A DNA stretch of 8,242 nt from Bradyrhizobiaceae bacterium (GCA_947475855.1 CANJPN010000264.1:1-8242); one strand, 5' to 3'; shown: positions 1 to 6,543, counted from the stretch's first letter. Numbers and translations: made by a program. Notes: generated by a model not told the origin, from the sequence alone.

Positions 1-656
1 AACGGCACGTTCGCCTCGCCGGCGACGGCACGCGCAATCAGCGTCTTACCGGTACCGGGAGGACCGACCAGTAGGCAGCCACGCGGGATTCGGCCGCCAA
101 GGCGTTGAAACTTCTGGGGATCGCGAAGGAACTCCACGATCTCCTGCAAGTCGACCTTGGCTTCGTCGACGCCGGCCACGTCCTCGAAGGTGACGCGTCC
201 ATGGCGTTCCGTCAGAAGCTTGGCCTTCGATTTGCCGAAGCCCATGGCACGGCCGGAGCCTGCCTGCATCTGGCGCATGAAGAACACCCAGACCGCGATC
301 AGAAGCAGCATGGGGAACCAATTGACCAGTACGCTGAGGAACGAAGGAACTTCATCCTCGGTCGGGCGCACCGTGAACTTCACGCCGCTCGCGCGGAGAC
401 GGTCGACGAGACCCGGGTCATTGTTCGGCGCATGGGTCCTGAAAGCGTTCGTGTTGTCGCGGAACGTTCCTTCGATCCGATTGCCTTGGATCGTTAGTTC
501 CTGGACCGTCCGGCCCTCGACTGCCGAGATGAACTCCGAATAGGGGATGACTTGCCCCTTCCGGCTCTGGTTCGGATTCTGGAAGAGGTTGAACAGCGCC
601 ACCAGAAGCAGCGCGATCACGACCCAGACGGCCAAATTCCGGAAATTGGATTGCAT
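1..656 (-). CDS. ftsH: ATP-dependent zinc metalloprotease FtsH, N-terminal part (cut by window edge)
   Basis: FtsH is the membrane-anchored AAA+ protease that extracts and degrades damaged membrane proteins and selected cytoplasmic regulators. The visible 218 residues begin MQSNFRNLAVWVV. They contain a first membrane helix (about 7-25), a periplasmic domain (about 30-105), a second helix (about 107-127), and the start of the AAA module with the conserved stretch FEDVAGVDEAK (157-167) and the Walker A motif GPPGTGKT (198-205). Walker B, SRH and the HEXXH zinc site lie beyond the window. The start at 654-656 is chosen because it immediately precedes the first membrane helix, as in other alphaproteobacterial FtsH proteins, and AAAGGT lies just upstream. 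It follows tilS on the same strand, the common order in alphaproteobacteria, but across a 342-bp gap with its own promoter candidate. Confidence 0.97.
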   Translation of the reverse strand, partial: MQSNFRNLAVWVVIALLLVALFNLFQNPNQSRKGQVIPYSEFISAVEGRTVQELTIQGNRIEGTFRDNTNAFRTHAPNNDPGLVDRLRASGVKFTVRPTEDEVPSFLSVLVNWFPMLLLIAVWVFFMRQMQAGSGRAMGFGKSKAKLLTERHGRVTFEDVAGVDEAKVDLQEIVEFLRDPQKFQRLGGRIPRGCLLVGPPGTGKTLIARAVAGEANVP

Positions 657-998
657 CACGAGACCTTTAGAGCCCAGTACGATTGTAGAGGCATGCTTGC
701 TCGGGCGGAACAAGTGCCAGGGTCAGTATTGCAAGGCCAGGACCACTCTCGACCGAACCATTGAGTGAAGTACTTCGGGCGCGCCCAATAGGAACGCCGA
801 AAACATCACACCGAGGGTTTAGCCGGCTGCCGTCCGCTCGATCTTGCGAGCATTCTAACTACATGACAGTTAAGATAGGCGCACGAGGGGCCTTTGCCAA
901 GTTGCTTGGCCGAGGTTACTTGCCACCTTGCCCGGCCATGGCGGCTTGCGCCCGCCCAGCCGGCACGACAGCCGAGAAGCCATTCCTGGCGCAAGCAC
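657..998. other. 342-bp tilS-ftsH intergenic region
   Basis: No credible gene lies between the tilS stop and the ftsH start; the open frames here are short and resemble no family. The region holds a small perfect hairpin at 896-910 (arms GCCAAG and CTTGGC, loop of 3 nt, no U-tract on either strand) that could slow or end tilS transcription. It also holds a short interrupted palindrome around 855-871 (TAACT/AGTTA arms) and the ftsH promoter candidate near its left end. The gap suggests ftsH is transcribed at least partly on its own. Confidence 0.55.
682..710 (-). promoter_or_regulatory. candidate ftsH promoter
   Basis: On the minus strand a TACAAT -10 hexamer (682-687) lies 17 bp downstream of a poor -35 (TTCCGC, 705-710). 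An alternative -35, TTGTTC at 708-713, would have a 20-bp spacer. Transcription would begin near 675, giving a leader of only about 20 nt that still contains the AAAGGT ribosome-binding site. Many ftsH genes are heat-shock controlled, but I cannot fit a clear RpoH-type -10/-35 pair here. The -10 is the persuasive part and the -35 is weak. Confidence 0.38.
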
Positions 999-2372
999 TC
1001 AAGTGATTGGTCTGGAAGTAATAAATTCGATTTCAAAGCTGCCGTCCCCGGCTAGACCGAAGGAGGGATGCGGGGCGGCCAGGAGCCTTCCGTGCTGCCA
1101 GAAAGACGGCAAGGTCAACATGGCTCGGCGCGGAATCGAGATCCTCGCGGCTGCCGGCGCTGTAGCCTCATCTTGTAAGTGCTTGATCTCGGAGAGCGAA
1201 AGCGCCCGCACTTCGACGGCCCCGGCATGGCTCCGTGCGCACGCGACGCGAAAGCGATTGTCCCATAACAACTCAACACCGGGCTGAAGGAGCACGACCG
1301 GCAGACCATTGCGCCCCGGCTCGCGCGTCGCGATGATTGCCCGATCCCGCCGCTCGACATGACAGCCGCCGAGCGTGCCCGCCAAAGGCTTTCCCGAAGC
1401 CAGCCGCTCGACGAGTTCCTCGAGCTTGACCATTCGAACGGGCTCAGTTCGGGCGCCGAAGCTCTCGATCACGTGTTGCATCAACCGCAGGCGGATTTCT
1501 TCCGGGGCGGCGTCGAATACCGTGGGCTCGATCTCGGCAAAAGCACCGGCGTGGGTGTCGAGAGCCTGCCTGGCTAGTTCCCGGGTCGCTTGCTCCAAGG
1601 CGAAACGTGCACGCGCCAGCCGACGGCTCGATTTTGCGACGGCGCGTGCGCCCACGCCGAGGTCTTCGAGCACCCCCAGCGCGTTACGGTAGCGAACACG
1701 TTCGTAGGCGGAGTTCGCATTGCTCGGATCCTCCATCCACTTGACGCCGATGCGAGACAGCGTGGCGGTGAGCGTCGTCTTGTCATGTCCCAGCAACGGA
1801 CGCCGCAAGAGGACCTCGGGATCACGCCCCAGGCTGCGTTCGACCGGCATAGCTGCGAGGCCATCGATGCCACTGCCCCGTGCCAGCCGCATCAAGAAAG
1901 TCTCGGCCTGATCGCCGAGGTGATGGCCCACCAGGAGGCCGGTGGGACGTGGCAAGCGCAGTCGCTCGATCAAGCCGGCCAGCAGATCGTAACGTGCGGC
2001 CCGCGCCGCAGTCTGGATCGCGGTTGCAGGCTTGCCTCCCGACCATTCGAGGATGTGAGCTGGAAAGCCGAAGCTGCGAGCTTGGGTCGCGACCCACTTG
2101 GCCTCGTCGGCGGAAGCGGCGCGCAACCCGTGATCCACCGAAGCGACGTGGATCTGGAAATCGTGCCGGCCCCGGTCATCGCGCCAGCGCTGCGCCAAGG
2201 CCAGCAGGAACATACTGTCGGCACCGCCGGAGACGGCGATAACAGCCGCGCCGAGACCTTCGAATGCGCAATCGCCAAGTGCAACCAAGTGCTGGTCACT
2301 GAGGCCGGTGCAGTCACCCGCCGCATGCGGTTGTCGCTTGCGATTCAGCCGCTTGTCAGGTGCATCCCGCAC
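999..2372 (-). CDS. tilS: tRNA(Ile)-lysidine synthase TilS
   Basis: TilS uses ATP to attach lysine to C34 of the CAU anticodon of a minor tRNA-Ile, switching its reading from AUG to AUA. From the chosen start the protein has 457 residues. The N-type PP-loop SGGADS is at 48-53, followed by VDHGLR (79-84), the AARAARYDLL helix (122-131), GHHLGDQAETFLMRLARGSG (149-168) and a WMEDPSN...R.R block (212-229). All are TilS hallmarks. The C-terminal half is the less conserved tRNA-binding region. I prefer the GTG at 2370-2372 because GGAG (2380-2383) sits 7 nt upstream and it overlaps the cpoB stop by only 17 bp, as translationally coupled genes do. An in-frame ATG at 2430-2432 would add 20 residues with no family support. 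One oddity is that the first Asp of the usual HLDDQAET motif is Gly. Confidence 0.95.
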   Translation of the reverse strand: MRDAPDKRLNRKRQPHAAGDCTGLSDQHLVALGDCAFEGLGAAVIAVSGGADSMFLLALAQRWRDDRGRHDFQIHVASVDHGLRAASADEAKWVATQARSFGFPAHILEWSGGKPATAIQTAARAARYDLLAGLIERLRLPRPTGLLVGHHLGDQAETFLMRLARGSGIDGLAAMPVERSLGRDPEVLLRRPLLGHDKTTLTATLSRIGVKWMEDPSNANSAYERVRYRNALGVLEDLGVGARAVAKSSRRLARARFALEQATRELARQALDTHAGAFAEIEPTVFDAAPEEIRLRLMQHVIESFGARTEPVRMVKLEELVERLASGKPLAGTLGGCHVERRDRAIIATREPGRNGLPVVLLQPGVELLWDNRFRVACARSHAGAVEVRALSLSEIKHLQDEATAPAAARISIPRRAMLTLPSFWQHGRLLAAPHPSFGLAGDGSFEIEFITSRPIT

Positions 2373-3414
2373 GCCGCCGCTCCGCCGTTTCCCAGCTTCT
2401 GACGTGGGCCGGCGGATTGGGATAGCGCGCATTCAACTCCTGCAGCGCGCGGCACGCGGCCGGCTTGTTGCCCTTACGCTCCATCGACATGGCAAACTTG
2501 GCGAGACTATCGGGCGCCTTGTCGCTGCGCGGATGGCTCTGTGCGACCTTGAGGAAGGCCGCCGCCGCGCTGTCCCACTGGCCGCGGACGAAATGGGTTT
2601 CTCCCAACCAGAACTGTGCGTTGGGCGTCAACTCGTCATTGGGAAACCGCTGCAGGAACTCGGAGAAGCCGACCTCGGCCGCCGGATAGTTCTGTTGCAA
2701 AAGCTGGCTGTAGGCCGCGTCGTACTGCTGGCGGCCATCGGGCGAGCTCATCGCGACTTGCGCGCCGCGCGCAGGTGCGCCCCGCTGTTCTGGGGCGTTG
2801 ATGATATTGGCGATCGGGTCGTCGGCGGTCGTTACGGTCGTCGCGCCGAAGCCGCCAGCATTCGCGCCGACGCGAGGGGCGGGGCCGGACGGACCACGAG
2901 GCGCGCCGCTCTGGAGCTGCCGGATCTGCTGGGACATCTGCTCGAGCTGTAATGTCAGCGCCTGAACCTGGGTTTCGAGCGCCGCTACCCGGCCGGCGTC
3001 AGAGCCACCGCCAGACGCAACCGGCGCTCCTCCGCGATAGGCGCTGGATGCGCTCGACGCACCGCCCGCACGCGCCAGTGATTCGACCGTGCCGACGACC
3101 ACCTGAAGGTCTACGAGCTGTTCTTCGAGCTGCTCTACGCGCTGGCGTAGCGCCCCCTCAGAGCCGCCGGCACCAGGCGCGGCGGTTTCGGATTGCTTGG
3201 ATGGCTGCTTCGGACGCGCCGGCTGCTGTTGCTGCTGGGGCGCCTGGGCTGGTCGCGTCTGCTGCTGTGGCGGTGGACTTGTTTGCCAATTGGGCGCGCC
3301 CTGCTGCTGGGCGATGGCCATATCGGCGCCGACGAAGCCCAACGCGAAGGCTGCCGCCGCGAGCGCCATCGTCGAAAGGTATCGGCCCGACCCGTTGCGA
3401 AACGATGCTCGCAT
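2356..3414 (-). CDS. cpoB: Tol-Pal system periplasmic protein CpoB (YbgF)
   Basis: CpoB is a periplasmic TPR protein that binds TolA and coordinates peptidoglycan synthesis with outer-membrane constriction at division. The 352-residue product has a signal peptide (about 1-35, cleavage after AIA before QQQ) and a Gln/Pro-rich low-complexity linker (36-80). Two heptad-like coiled-coil stretches follow (about 88-115 and 140-168), then another flexible linker. The C-terminal TPR domain (about 227-338) shows YDAAYSQLLQQNYPAAEVGF, FWLGETHFVRGQWDSAAAAF and a third repeat ending ELNARYPN. The start at 3412-3414 is the first Met before the signal peptide. AGGAGAGAG precedes it, with AGGAG at 3427-3431. 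The frame stays open upstream to 3843, but that extension is the antisense shadow of the upstream gene. The gene lies 91 bp after the pal-like gene and overlaps tilS. Confidence 0.94.
   Translation of the reverse strand: MRASFRNGSGRYLSTMALAAAAFALGFVGADMAIAQQQGAPNWQTSPPPQQQTRPAQAPQQQQQPARPKQPSKQSETAAPGAGGSEGALRQRVEQLEEQLVDLQVVVGTVESLARAGGASSASSAYRGGAPVASGGGSDAGRVAALETQVQALTLQLEQMSQQIRQLQSGAPRGPSGPAPRVGANAGGFGATTVTTADDPIANIINAPEQRGAPARGAQVAMSSPDGRQQYDAAYSQLLQQNYPAAEVGFSEFLQRFPNDELTPNAQFWLGETHFVRGQWDSAAAAFLKVAQSHPRSDKAPDSLAKFAMSMERKGNKPAACRALQELNARYPNPPAHVRSWETAERRRAGCT
2380..2383 (-). promoter_or_regulatory. tilS ribosome-binding site inside cpoB
   Basis: GGAG lies on the minus strand 7 nt before the GTG at 2372, within the last codons of cpoB. 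It favours the GTG start over the upstream ATG at 2432 and implies translational coupling with cpoB. Confidence 0.5.
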
Positions 3415-3452
3415 GCTCGAGTCTCTCTCCTGCGCGCGCCACCGCTGTTCGA

Positions 3453-3471
3453 TCAAGGAAGGCTTCCTTGA
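3453..3471. repeat. 19-bp perfect palindrome between pal-like gene and cpoB
   Basis: Nine-base arms (TCAAGGAAG and CTTCCTTGA) flank a single central base, so the element is symmetric on both strands. On the cpoB-sense RNA it would fold into a hairpin of about 7 bp with a 5-nt loop, 39 nt before the cpoB start. No U-tract follows, so an intrinsic terminator is unlikely. An RNA processing or stability element, or a protein-binding site for an internal promoter, are the alternatives. Confidence 0.6.
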
Positions 3472-3505
3472 CGAGTTGCACGCTTGGTCGGTTCGAGGCG
3501 CTTTG

Positions 3506-4447
3506 TCAACGAGGACGCCCCCCGTTCGAGGCGTCATGCCCCACCGCCCCGAATGAATTGCCGGGCTCCTGTGACCGCGGCAACTCAACCTGGACCAGGG
3601 CTCGCCGGTTCTGGGCTGCGCACATTGCATCGTCGCAGGTTGCGATCGGATCACGGGCGCCTTGTGGCACGACGCGGATGCGCGCGGGAGCGACGCCTTC
3701 GGCTGCCAGTCGGTCGCGGACAGCGATCGCGCGGCTCGCGGAGAGCTGCTCGTCATCGGCACCGGCGGATGCATCATCGGCATGGCCCTCGACCACGATG
3801 TCGAGATCGGAACGACGCCGCAACCATTCGGCTTGCGCGGCAATCACAGCTCTGGCCCGGCTGCCGAGATCGGCGCTGCCTGCGCTGAAGAATACTCGGT
3901 CACCGATGCCATTGCGCAACTCTTCCTGCGGCCGCGCGAACCGTATGACGCTGGTGCGCCACTCAGATACGGACGGGCGAGTGGCGATCGGGTCCGTTGG
4001 CTGGTCCGCCGCTTGCGCGTCGAAAGTAGATCTGGTGGCCGGGGTTGGGGGAGCCATTCCCCGATTGGCCGTATAGATCAGATAGAGTTCACGCCTTGCG
4101 TCGGCGGCCGACAAGCTATCGGGGTATCGGGCGACAAGCTGTTCAAGCACCCGTTGGGCGATCTCAGTTTGGCCTTGAGCCAGATCCTGACGAGCGGTGC
4201 CCAGCAATCGCGCGGCAGCGGAATCCGCACGAACTGTTGCGCGATCTGTCGATGACATTTCTTCCGGGACTGCTTGTACCACGGGCGGGCCACCCAGCGG
4301 CATCCGGTCGGCTGGTCCGTTGCGATGGTAACCGTCGCGCGTCTGGCCGAGGGCTGGCATCGTCACAGCACCGAGCAACCCGGCTACCGCTACCGCGCCG
4401 GCAAAGTTGGAACTGCGGTAGCGGCGGACAAAGCGCGGCACTGCCAT
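3506..4447 (-). CDS. OmpA/Pal-family peptidoglycan-binding protein with N-terminal repeat region
   Basis: The 313-residue product sits where pal normally stands, just before cpoB. It has an N-terminal signal peptide (about 1-34, likely cleaved after ALG before QTR) with no lipobox Cys. A helical TPR-like segment follows (about 75-127, including AQRVLEQLVARYPDSLSAAD). A linker leads to an OmpA C-terminal domain (about 182-290) with GDRVFFSAGSADL (182-194), GHAD (221-224), LSASRA (235-240) and CAAQNRRA (276-283). Asp224 and Arg239 have the 15-residue spacing of the pair that binds diaminopimelate in OmpA domains, so peptidoglycan binding should be retained. Without a lipid anchor it would be a periplasmic or loosely attached protein rather than classical Pal. 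It could be a diverged Pal or a second OmpA-domain protein. Shine-Dalgarno pairing before the start is poor, and a strong hairpin lies in the leader. Confidence 0.88.
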   Translation of the reverse strand: MAVPRFVRRYRSSNFAGAVAVAGLLGAVTMPALGQTRDGYHRNGPADRMPLGGPPVVQAVPEEMSSTDRATVRADSAAARLLGTARQDLAQGQTEIAQRVLEQLVARYPDSLSAADARRELYLIYTANRGMAPPTPATRSTFDAQAADQPTDPIATRPSVSEWRTSVIRFARPQEELRNGIGDRVFFSAGSADLGSRARAVIAAQAEWLRRRSDLDIVVEGHADDASAGADDEQLSASRAIAVRDRLAAEGVAPARIRVVPQGARDPIATCDDAMCAAQNRRALVQVELPRSQEPGNSFGAVGHDASNGGRPR

Positions 4448-4469
4448 GAAAAGGCGCCCGATTGCGATC

Positions 4470-4495
4470 TACTCGCGGCTTATGGCGCGCGAGTA
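4470..4495 (-). other. leader hairpin upstream of the pal-like gene
   Basis: Perfect 8-bp arms TACTCGCG (4470-4477) and CGCGAGTA (4488-4495) surround a 10-nt loop, ending 22 nt before the start codon at 4447. In the minus-strand transcript this would form a GC-rich stem directly upstream of a start with no clear Shine-Dalgarno. It could influence translation or RNA stability, or be a dyad operator; the sequence does not decide. Confidence 0.45.
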
Positions 4496-4615
4496 CGGCA
4501 AAACGAGGACGCATGAATTGAAGACCGGCGGACAGCATTCTACACGACCGCGCAACCGGCATTCGGAATAGCCGGCCTTGCGGAATGTGTGAAAGATGCC
4601 GTCTCGCCGGTGACT

Positions 4616-4646
4616 GGCCAGCCCGGAAGGGCGCTTCTTGCTGGCC
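4616..4646 (-). terminator. nested hairpin downstream of gapR, possible terminator
   Basis: An outer stem GGCCAGC (4616-4622) / GCTGGCC (4640-4646) encloses an inner GAAG (4626-4629) / CTTC (4634-4637) stem with a 4-nt loop. It lies about 25 nt beyond the gapR stop and before the pal-like gene. There is no U-run on the minus strand, so classical intrinsic termination is not assured. It may instead protect the gapR mRNA 3' end or assist termination. Confidence 0.4.
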
Positions 4647-4670
4647 GGTGTTCGGAAAAGCGTGGAAGAC

Positions 4671-4952
4671 TTACTCAGCAGCCATTGCGGTTTGCTGGGG
4701 CTCGTCGTTCAGCATGCCGAGGGCATGCAGATACGTTTCGAGAACGGCCTGTTGCTCGTCGCGATCCGTCTTGCTCTGCTTGCGCAGGCGGATTACCTGG
4801 CGAAGGATCTTGACGTCGAAGCCCATGGCCTTGGCTTCCAAGAACTTGTCTCGCACGTCCTCGGCAAGGCCTTTCTTCTCTTCCTCGAGCCGCTCGATCT
4901 GTTCGATGAGCTGGCGAAGCTGCTGCTGCGTCGAGTTTTGAAGCGTGGTCAT
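4671..4952 (-). CDS. gapR: GapR-like nucleoid-associated protein (DUF2312)
   Basis: GapR, characterised in Caulobacter, is an essential-type nucleoid protein that clamps overtwisted AT-rich DNA ahead of polymerases and stimulates topoisomerases. The 93-residue protein matches the family. A long coiled-coil helix LRQLIEQIERLEEEKKGLAE (12-31) is followed by EAKAMGFDVKILRQVIRLRKQ (39-59), whose basic IRLRK segment is the DNA-contacting part of the family. A final helix LETYLHALGM (71-80) follows. The C-terminus runs 13 residues past this helix with NDEPQQTAMAAE-type sequence, longer than the Caulobacter protein as I recall it. The start at 4950-4952 is preceded by GGGAG about 11 nt upstream. It lies upstream of the pal-like gene on the same strand, with 223 bp and a hairpin between them, so it is probably a separate unit. 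Confidence 0.93.
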   Translation of the reverse strand: MTTLQNSTQQQLRQLIEQIERLEEEKKGLAEDVRDKFLEAKAMGFDVKILRQVIRLRKQSKTDRDEQQAVLETYLHALGMLNDEPQQTAMAAE

Positions 4953-5045
4953 TGGATGCTATTCTCCCGCTACTTGAAGCTGTCTCACGGGGAGAGATAA
5001 CGCACTCCAAAACTTGACTGAACGGAACCAGAGATCGTGTGACAG

Positions 5046-5070
5046 CCAGCCGTTACTGTTAAGCGGCTGG
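5046..5070. repeat. inverted repeat in the gapR upstream region
   Basis: Perfect 7-bp arms CCAGCCG (5046-5052) and CGGCTGG (5064-5070) surround 11 nt, about 95 bp before the gapR start. No U-tract follows on either strand. It could be a regulator site for gapR or a hairpin at the 3' side of the small ORF upstream. The rest of the 217-bp gap between 4953 and 5169 shows no confident promoter. Confidence 0.4.
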
Positions 5071-5169
5071 ATGAACGTCAAGCTAGTCAGGGAGCATGGC
5101 GGGAGCAAGGAAGCGATGTGGCGGCAGTGAGAGTTATCCCCGTTACCCACCGATGTGGCGCGGAGGCCT

Positions 5170-5400
5170 TCAGGGACATTCGCCACTGATCAGCGGCGGC
5201 TCGTCCGCCTCGCCGGCCGGCGCAAAAGCGATAGCTTGGCCGCGCGCCCTTCCTTCTATCCGGAAGCGGCCGAGATAGACGCGGCCAGGAAAATAGGGCG
5301 AGCCTGCTGTCGCCTTCAGATGCGGAACGTGCTCGTCACGACTGGAAGCTGTGTCGTCGAACGACACCTTCTTCGCGACTTTCCCAACGTGCCCACTCAT
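5170..5400 (-). CDS. hypothetical 76-residue protein (weak)
   Basis: I do not recognise this product. The frame reads MSGHVGKVAKKVSFDD near the start, a middle with SPYFPGRVYLGRFRIEG, and an acidic end EADEPPLISGECP. It is hydrophilic, with no membrane segment or signal peptide. By my count about two thirds of third codon positions are G or C, lower than the neighbouring genes would give but not random. AGGCG lies 8 nt before the ATG at 5398-5400. It is read in the same direction as gapR and divergently from the HTH gene. The frame remains open upstream to 5649, but that part overlaps the HTH gene and is probably not coding. Without homologues this may be chance. Confidence 0.35.
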   Translation of the reverse strand: MSGHVGKVAKKVSFDDTASSRDEHVPHLKATAGSPYFPGRVYLGRFRIEGRARGQAIAFAPAGEADEPPLISGECP

Positions 5401-5502
5401 CTGAATACGCCTGGCGCCCCTGCTGTTCGCTGGAGTTCCACGATGCCGCTGTTCGAAGACCGAGGCCGCCGCCAATGACCGGCATTTTCCGCGATCGAGC
5501 CC

Positions 5503-5508
5503 TATACT
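5503..5508 (+). promoter_or_regulatory. candidate -10 element for the HTH regulator
   Basis: TATACT stands 80 bp before the HTH gene start at 5589. No recognisable -35 is found 16-18 bp upstream, so this rests on the -10 alone. An activator-dependent promoter or a chance match are both possible. Confidence 0.25.
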
Positions 5509-5578
5509 TCGCCTTGTCGGCCGGCAATCGAAGCAGATAAGTGATGTCGCGTGCGGTTTTGTGCGGGCTGCGTCGCTC

Positions 5579-5583
5579 GGAGG
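5579..5583 (+). promoter_or_regulatory. ribosome-binding site fixing the HTH gene start
   Basis: GGAGG lies 5 nt before the ATG at 5589. This is the strongest Shine-Dalgarno in the window and rules out the longer reading that begins at 5541. Confidence 0.75.
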
Positions 5584-5588
5584 TTTCA

Positions 5589-6362
5589 ATGTCCATTTCT
5601 CGACCGGCAGGCTCAGCACCGGCAGACGCCGACCACAGCCGCGTCGCATCTCGGGTGCTCGAAGAACTCGCGCGGCGGCGGATGTCGCGAGCCTCGCTCG
5701 CAGCGGCGGCCAAGCTCAGCCTATCGACGGTGGAAAAGATCCTCAGCGGGCGGCGTGCAATGACGCTCACCACGATCGTGCGACTGGAGGACGCTCTGCA
5801 GGTCCGACTGCGTGAAGATCCGTCTTCCGAAAAGCCGCCTTCCATCATGACGGCCGGCTTCGCGCCGGACGAACTGGGCGGCTATGGACGGCCCGCAGTC
5901 GCCTGGCTCGAAGGCGCCTATCTTACCGTGCGGCCCTCGTTCAGCGGCAGCGGCGCGATCTATGCCTATCGCACCAACATTTCGTGGAATGCCGAGCGTT
6001 CGGTACTGACTTTCCGCGAGGCGGAGCGCTCGGACAGCGACTTCACGCAGTTCGGCGATGTCGCCGTTCCCCATCAATCCGGCCACATCTATCTCGTCAC
6101 CAACAGGCACGGCCAGCACCGGCTTGCGATCTTCGGGCGGCCGACGATCACCGGCGAGTTGCACGGGCTGTTGACGACGCTGCAAGCCGGTCGTGGCTCG
6201 CAACTGACGCCCGTGTCGATGCCGATCGCGATGCAGCCTATGAATTCACAAAGGCAGCCAGAATTCGGACGAATCGCCGTGGGCAATGCTGCGCATGCCG
6301 CATATGGCGCTCTGTTGCGACGGACAATCAGCGATCACTTCGCGCAGTTCGTGACCTTCTGA
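5589..6362 (+). CDS. XRE-type helix-turn-helix transcriptional regulator
   Basis: The 257-residue protein has an N-terminal DNA-binding domain (about 17-73). A helix RVLEELARRRMSRASLAAAAK is followed by LSLSTVEKILSGRRAMTLTTIVRLEDAL, the typical lambda-repressor/XRE five-helix pattern with SLSTVEKILSG as the recognition helix. The remaining 180 residues (WLEGAYLTVRPSFSGSGAIYAYRTNISWN..., then HIYLVTNRHGQHRLAIFGRPTITGELHGLLTTL) look like a beta-rich domain with alternating hydrophobics. It may sense a ligand, but I do not recognise the family. No membrane segment is present. The start is set by the GGAGG at 5579. The gene precedes sspB by 210 bp, but sspB has its own promoter candidate, so they need not be co-transcribed. 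The regulated genes cannot be deduced from the sequence. Confidence 0.85.
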   Translation: MSISRPAGSAPADADHSRVASRVLEELARRRMSRASLAAAAKLSLSTVEKILSGRRAMTLTTIVRLEDALQVRLREDPSSEKPPSIMTAGFAPDELGGYGRPAVAWLEGAYLTVRPSFSGSGAIYAYRTNISWNAERSVLTFREAERSDSDFTQFGDVAVPHQSGHIYLVTNRHGQHRLAIFGRPTITGELHGLLTTLQAGRGSQLTPVSMPIAMQPMNSQRQPEFGRIAVGNAAHAAYGALLRRTISDHFAQFVTF

Positions 6363-6409
6363 TTCAATTATGCGGCAAGGATGACGCGGCAAAAGTCTTG
6401 CGCTTGTCT

Positions 6410-6438
6410 TTGCAATCCTGCGCGCGTGTCCATATACT
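6410..6438 (+). promoter_or_regulatory. sigma70-like promoter of sspB
   Basis: TTGCAA (6410-6415) and TATACT (6433-6438) are separated by exactly 17 bp, the best -35/-10 pair in the window. It lies 48 bp after the HTH gene stop. Transcription near 6445 would give sspB a leader of about 128 nt, long enough to hold regulatory structure. Confidence 0.6.
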
Positions 6439-6543
6439 CCGTGTCTGGGAATCGTCTTGCGGTTGCGCTTCATGTTTTAGGTGACGTGAGCGGATGTCGA
6501 GCCGAAACCCTAGATCCGGCAGCGGAATGCAGCCGGGGGAACG

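Noticed and set aside
1590..2402. 270-codon plus-strand ORF antisense to tilS
   Set aside because: It is a shadow frame typical of GC-rich DNA; the minus-strand TilS reading carries all family motifs.
2373..2432. TilS start at ATG 2430-2432
   Set aside because: It would add 20 unsupported residues and overlap cpoB by 77 bp; the GTG at 2372 has a well spaced GGAG.
3415..3843. N-terminal extension of cpoB to 3843
   Set aside because: It overlaps the pal-like gene out of frame and would bury the signal peptide; the start at 3414 fits the family.
2952..4076. 374-codon plus-strand ORF antisense to cpoB and the pal-like gene
   Set aside because: Its product is Arg/Ala/Ser-rich without motifs and it spans two real genes on the other strand.
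4537..4542. TAGAAT as -10 of the pal-like gene (minus strand)
   Set aside because: No acceptable -35 lies 16-18 bp upstream and there is no extended -10, so it is too weak to list as a promoter.
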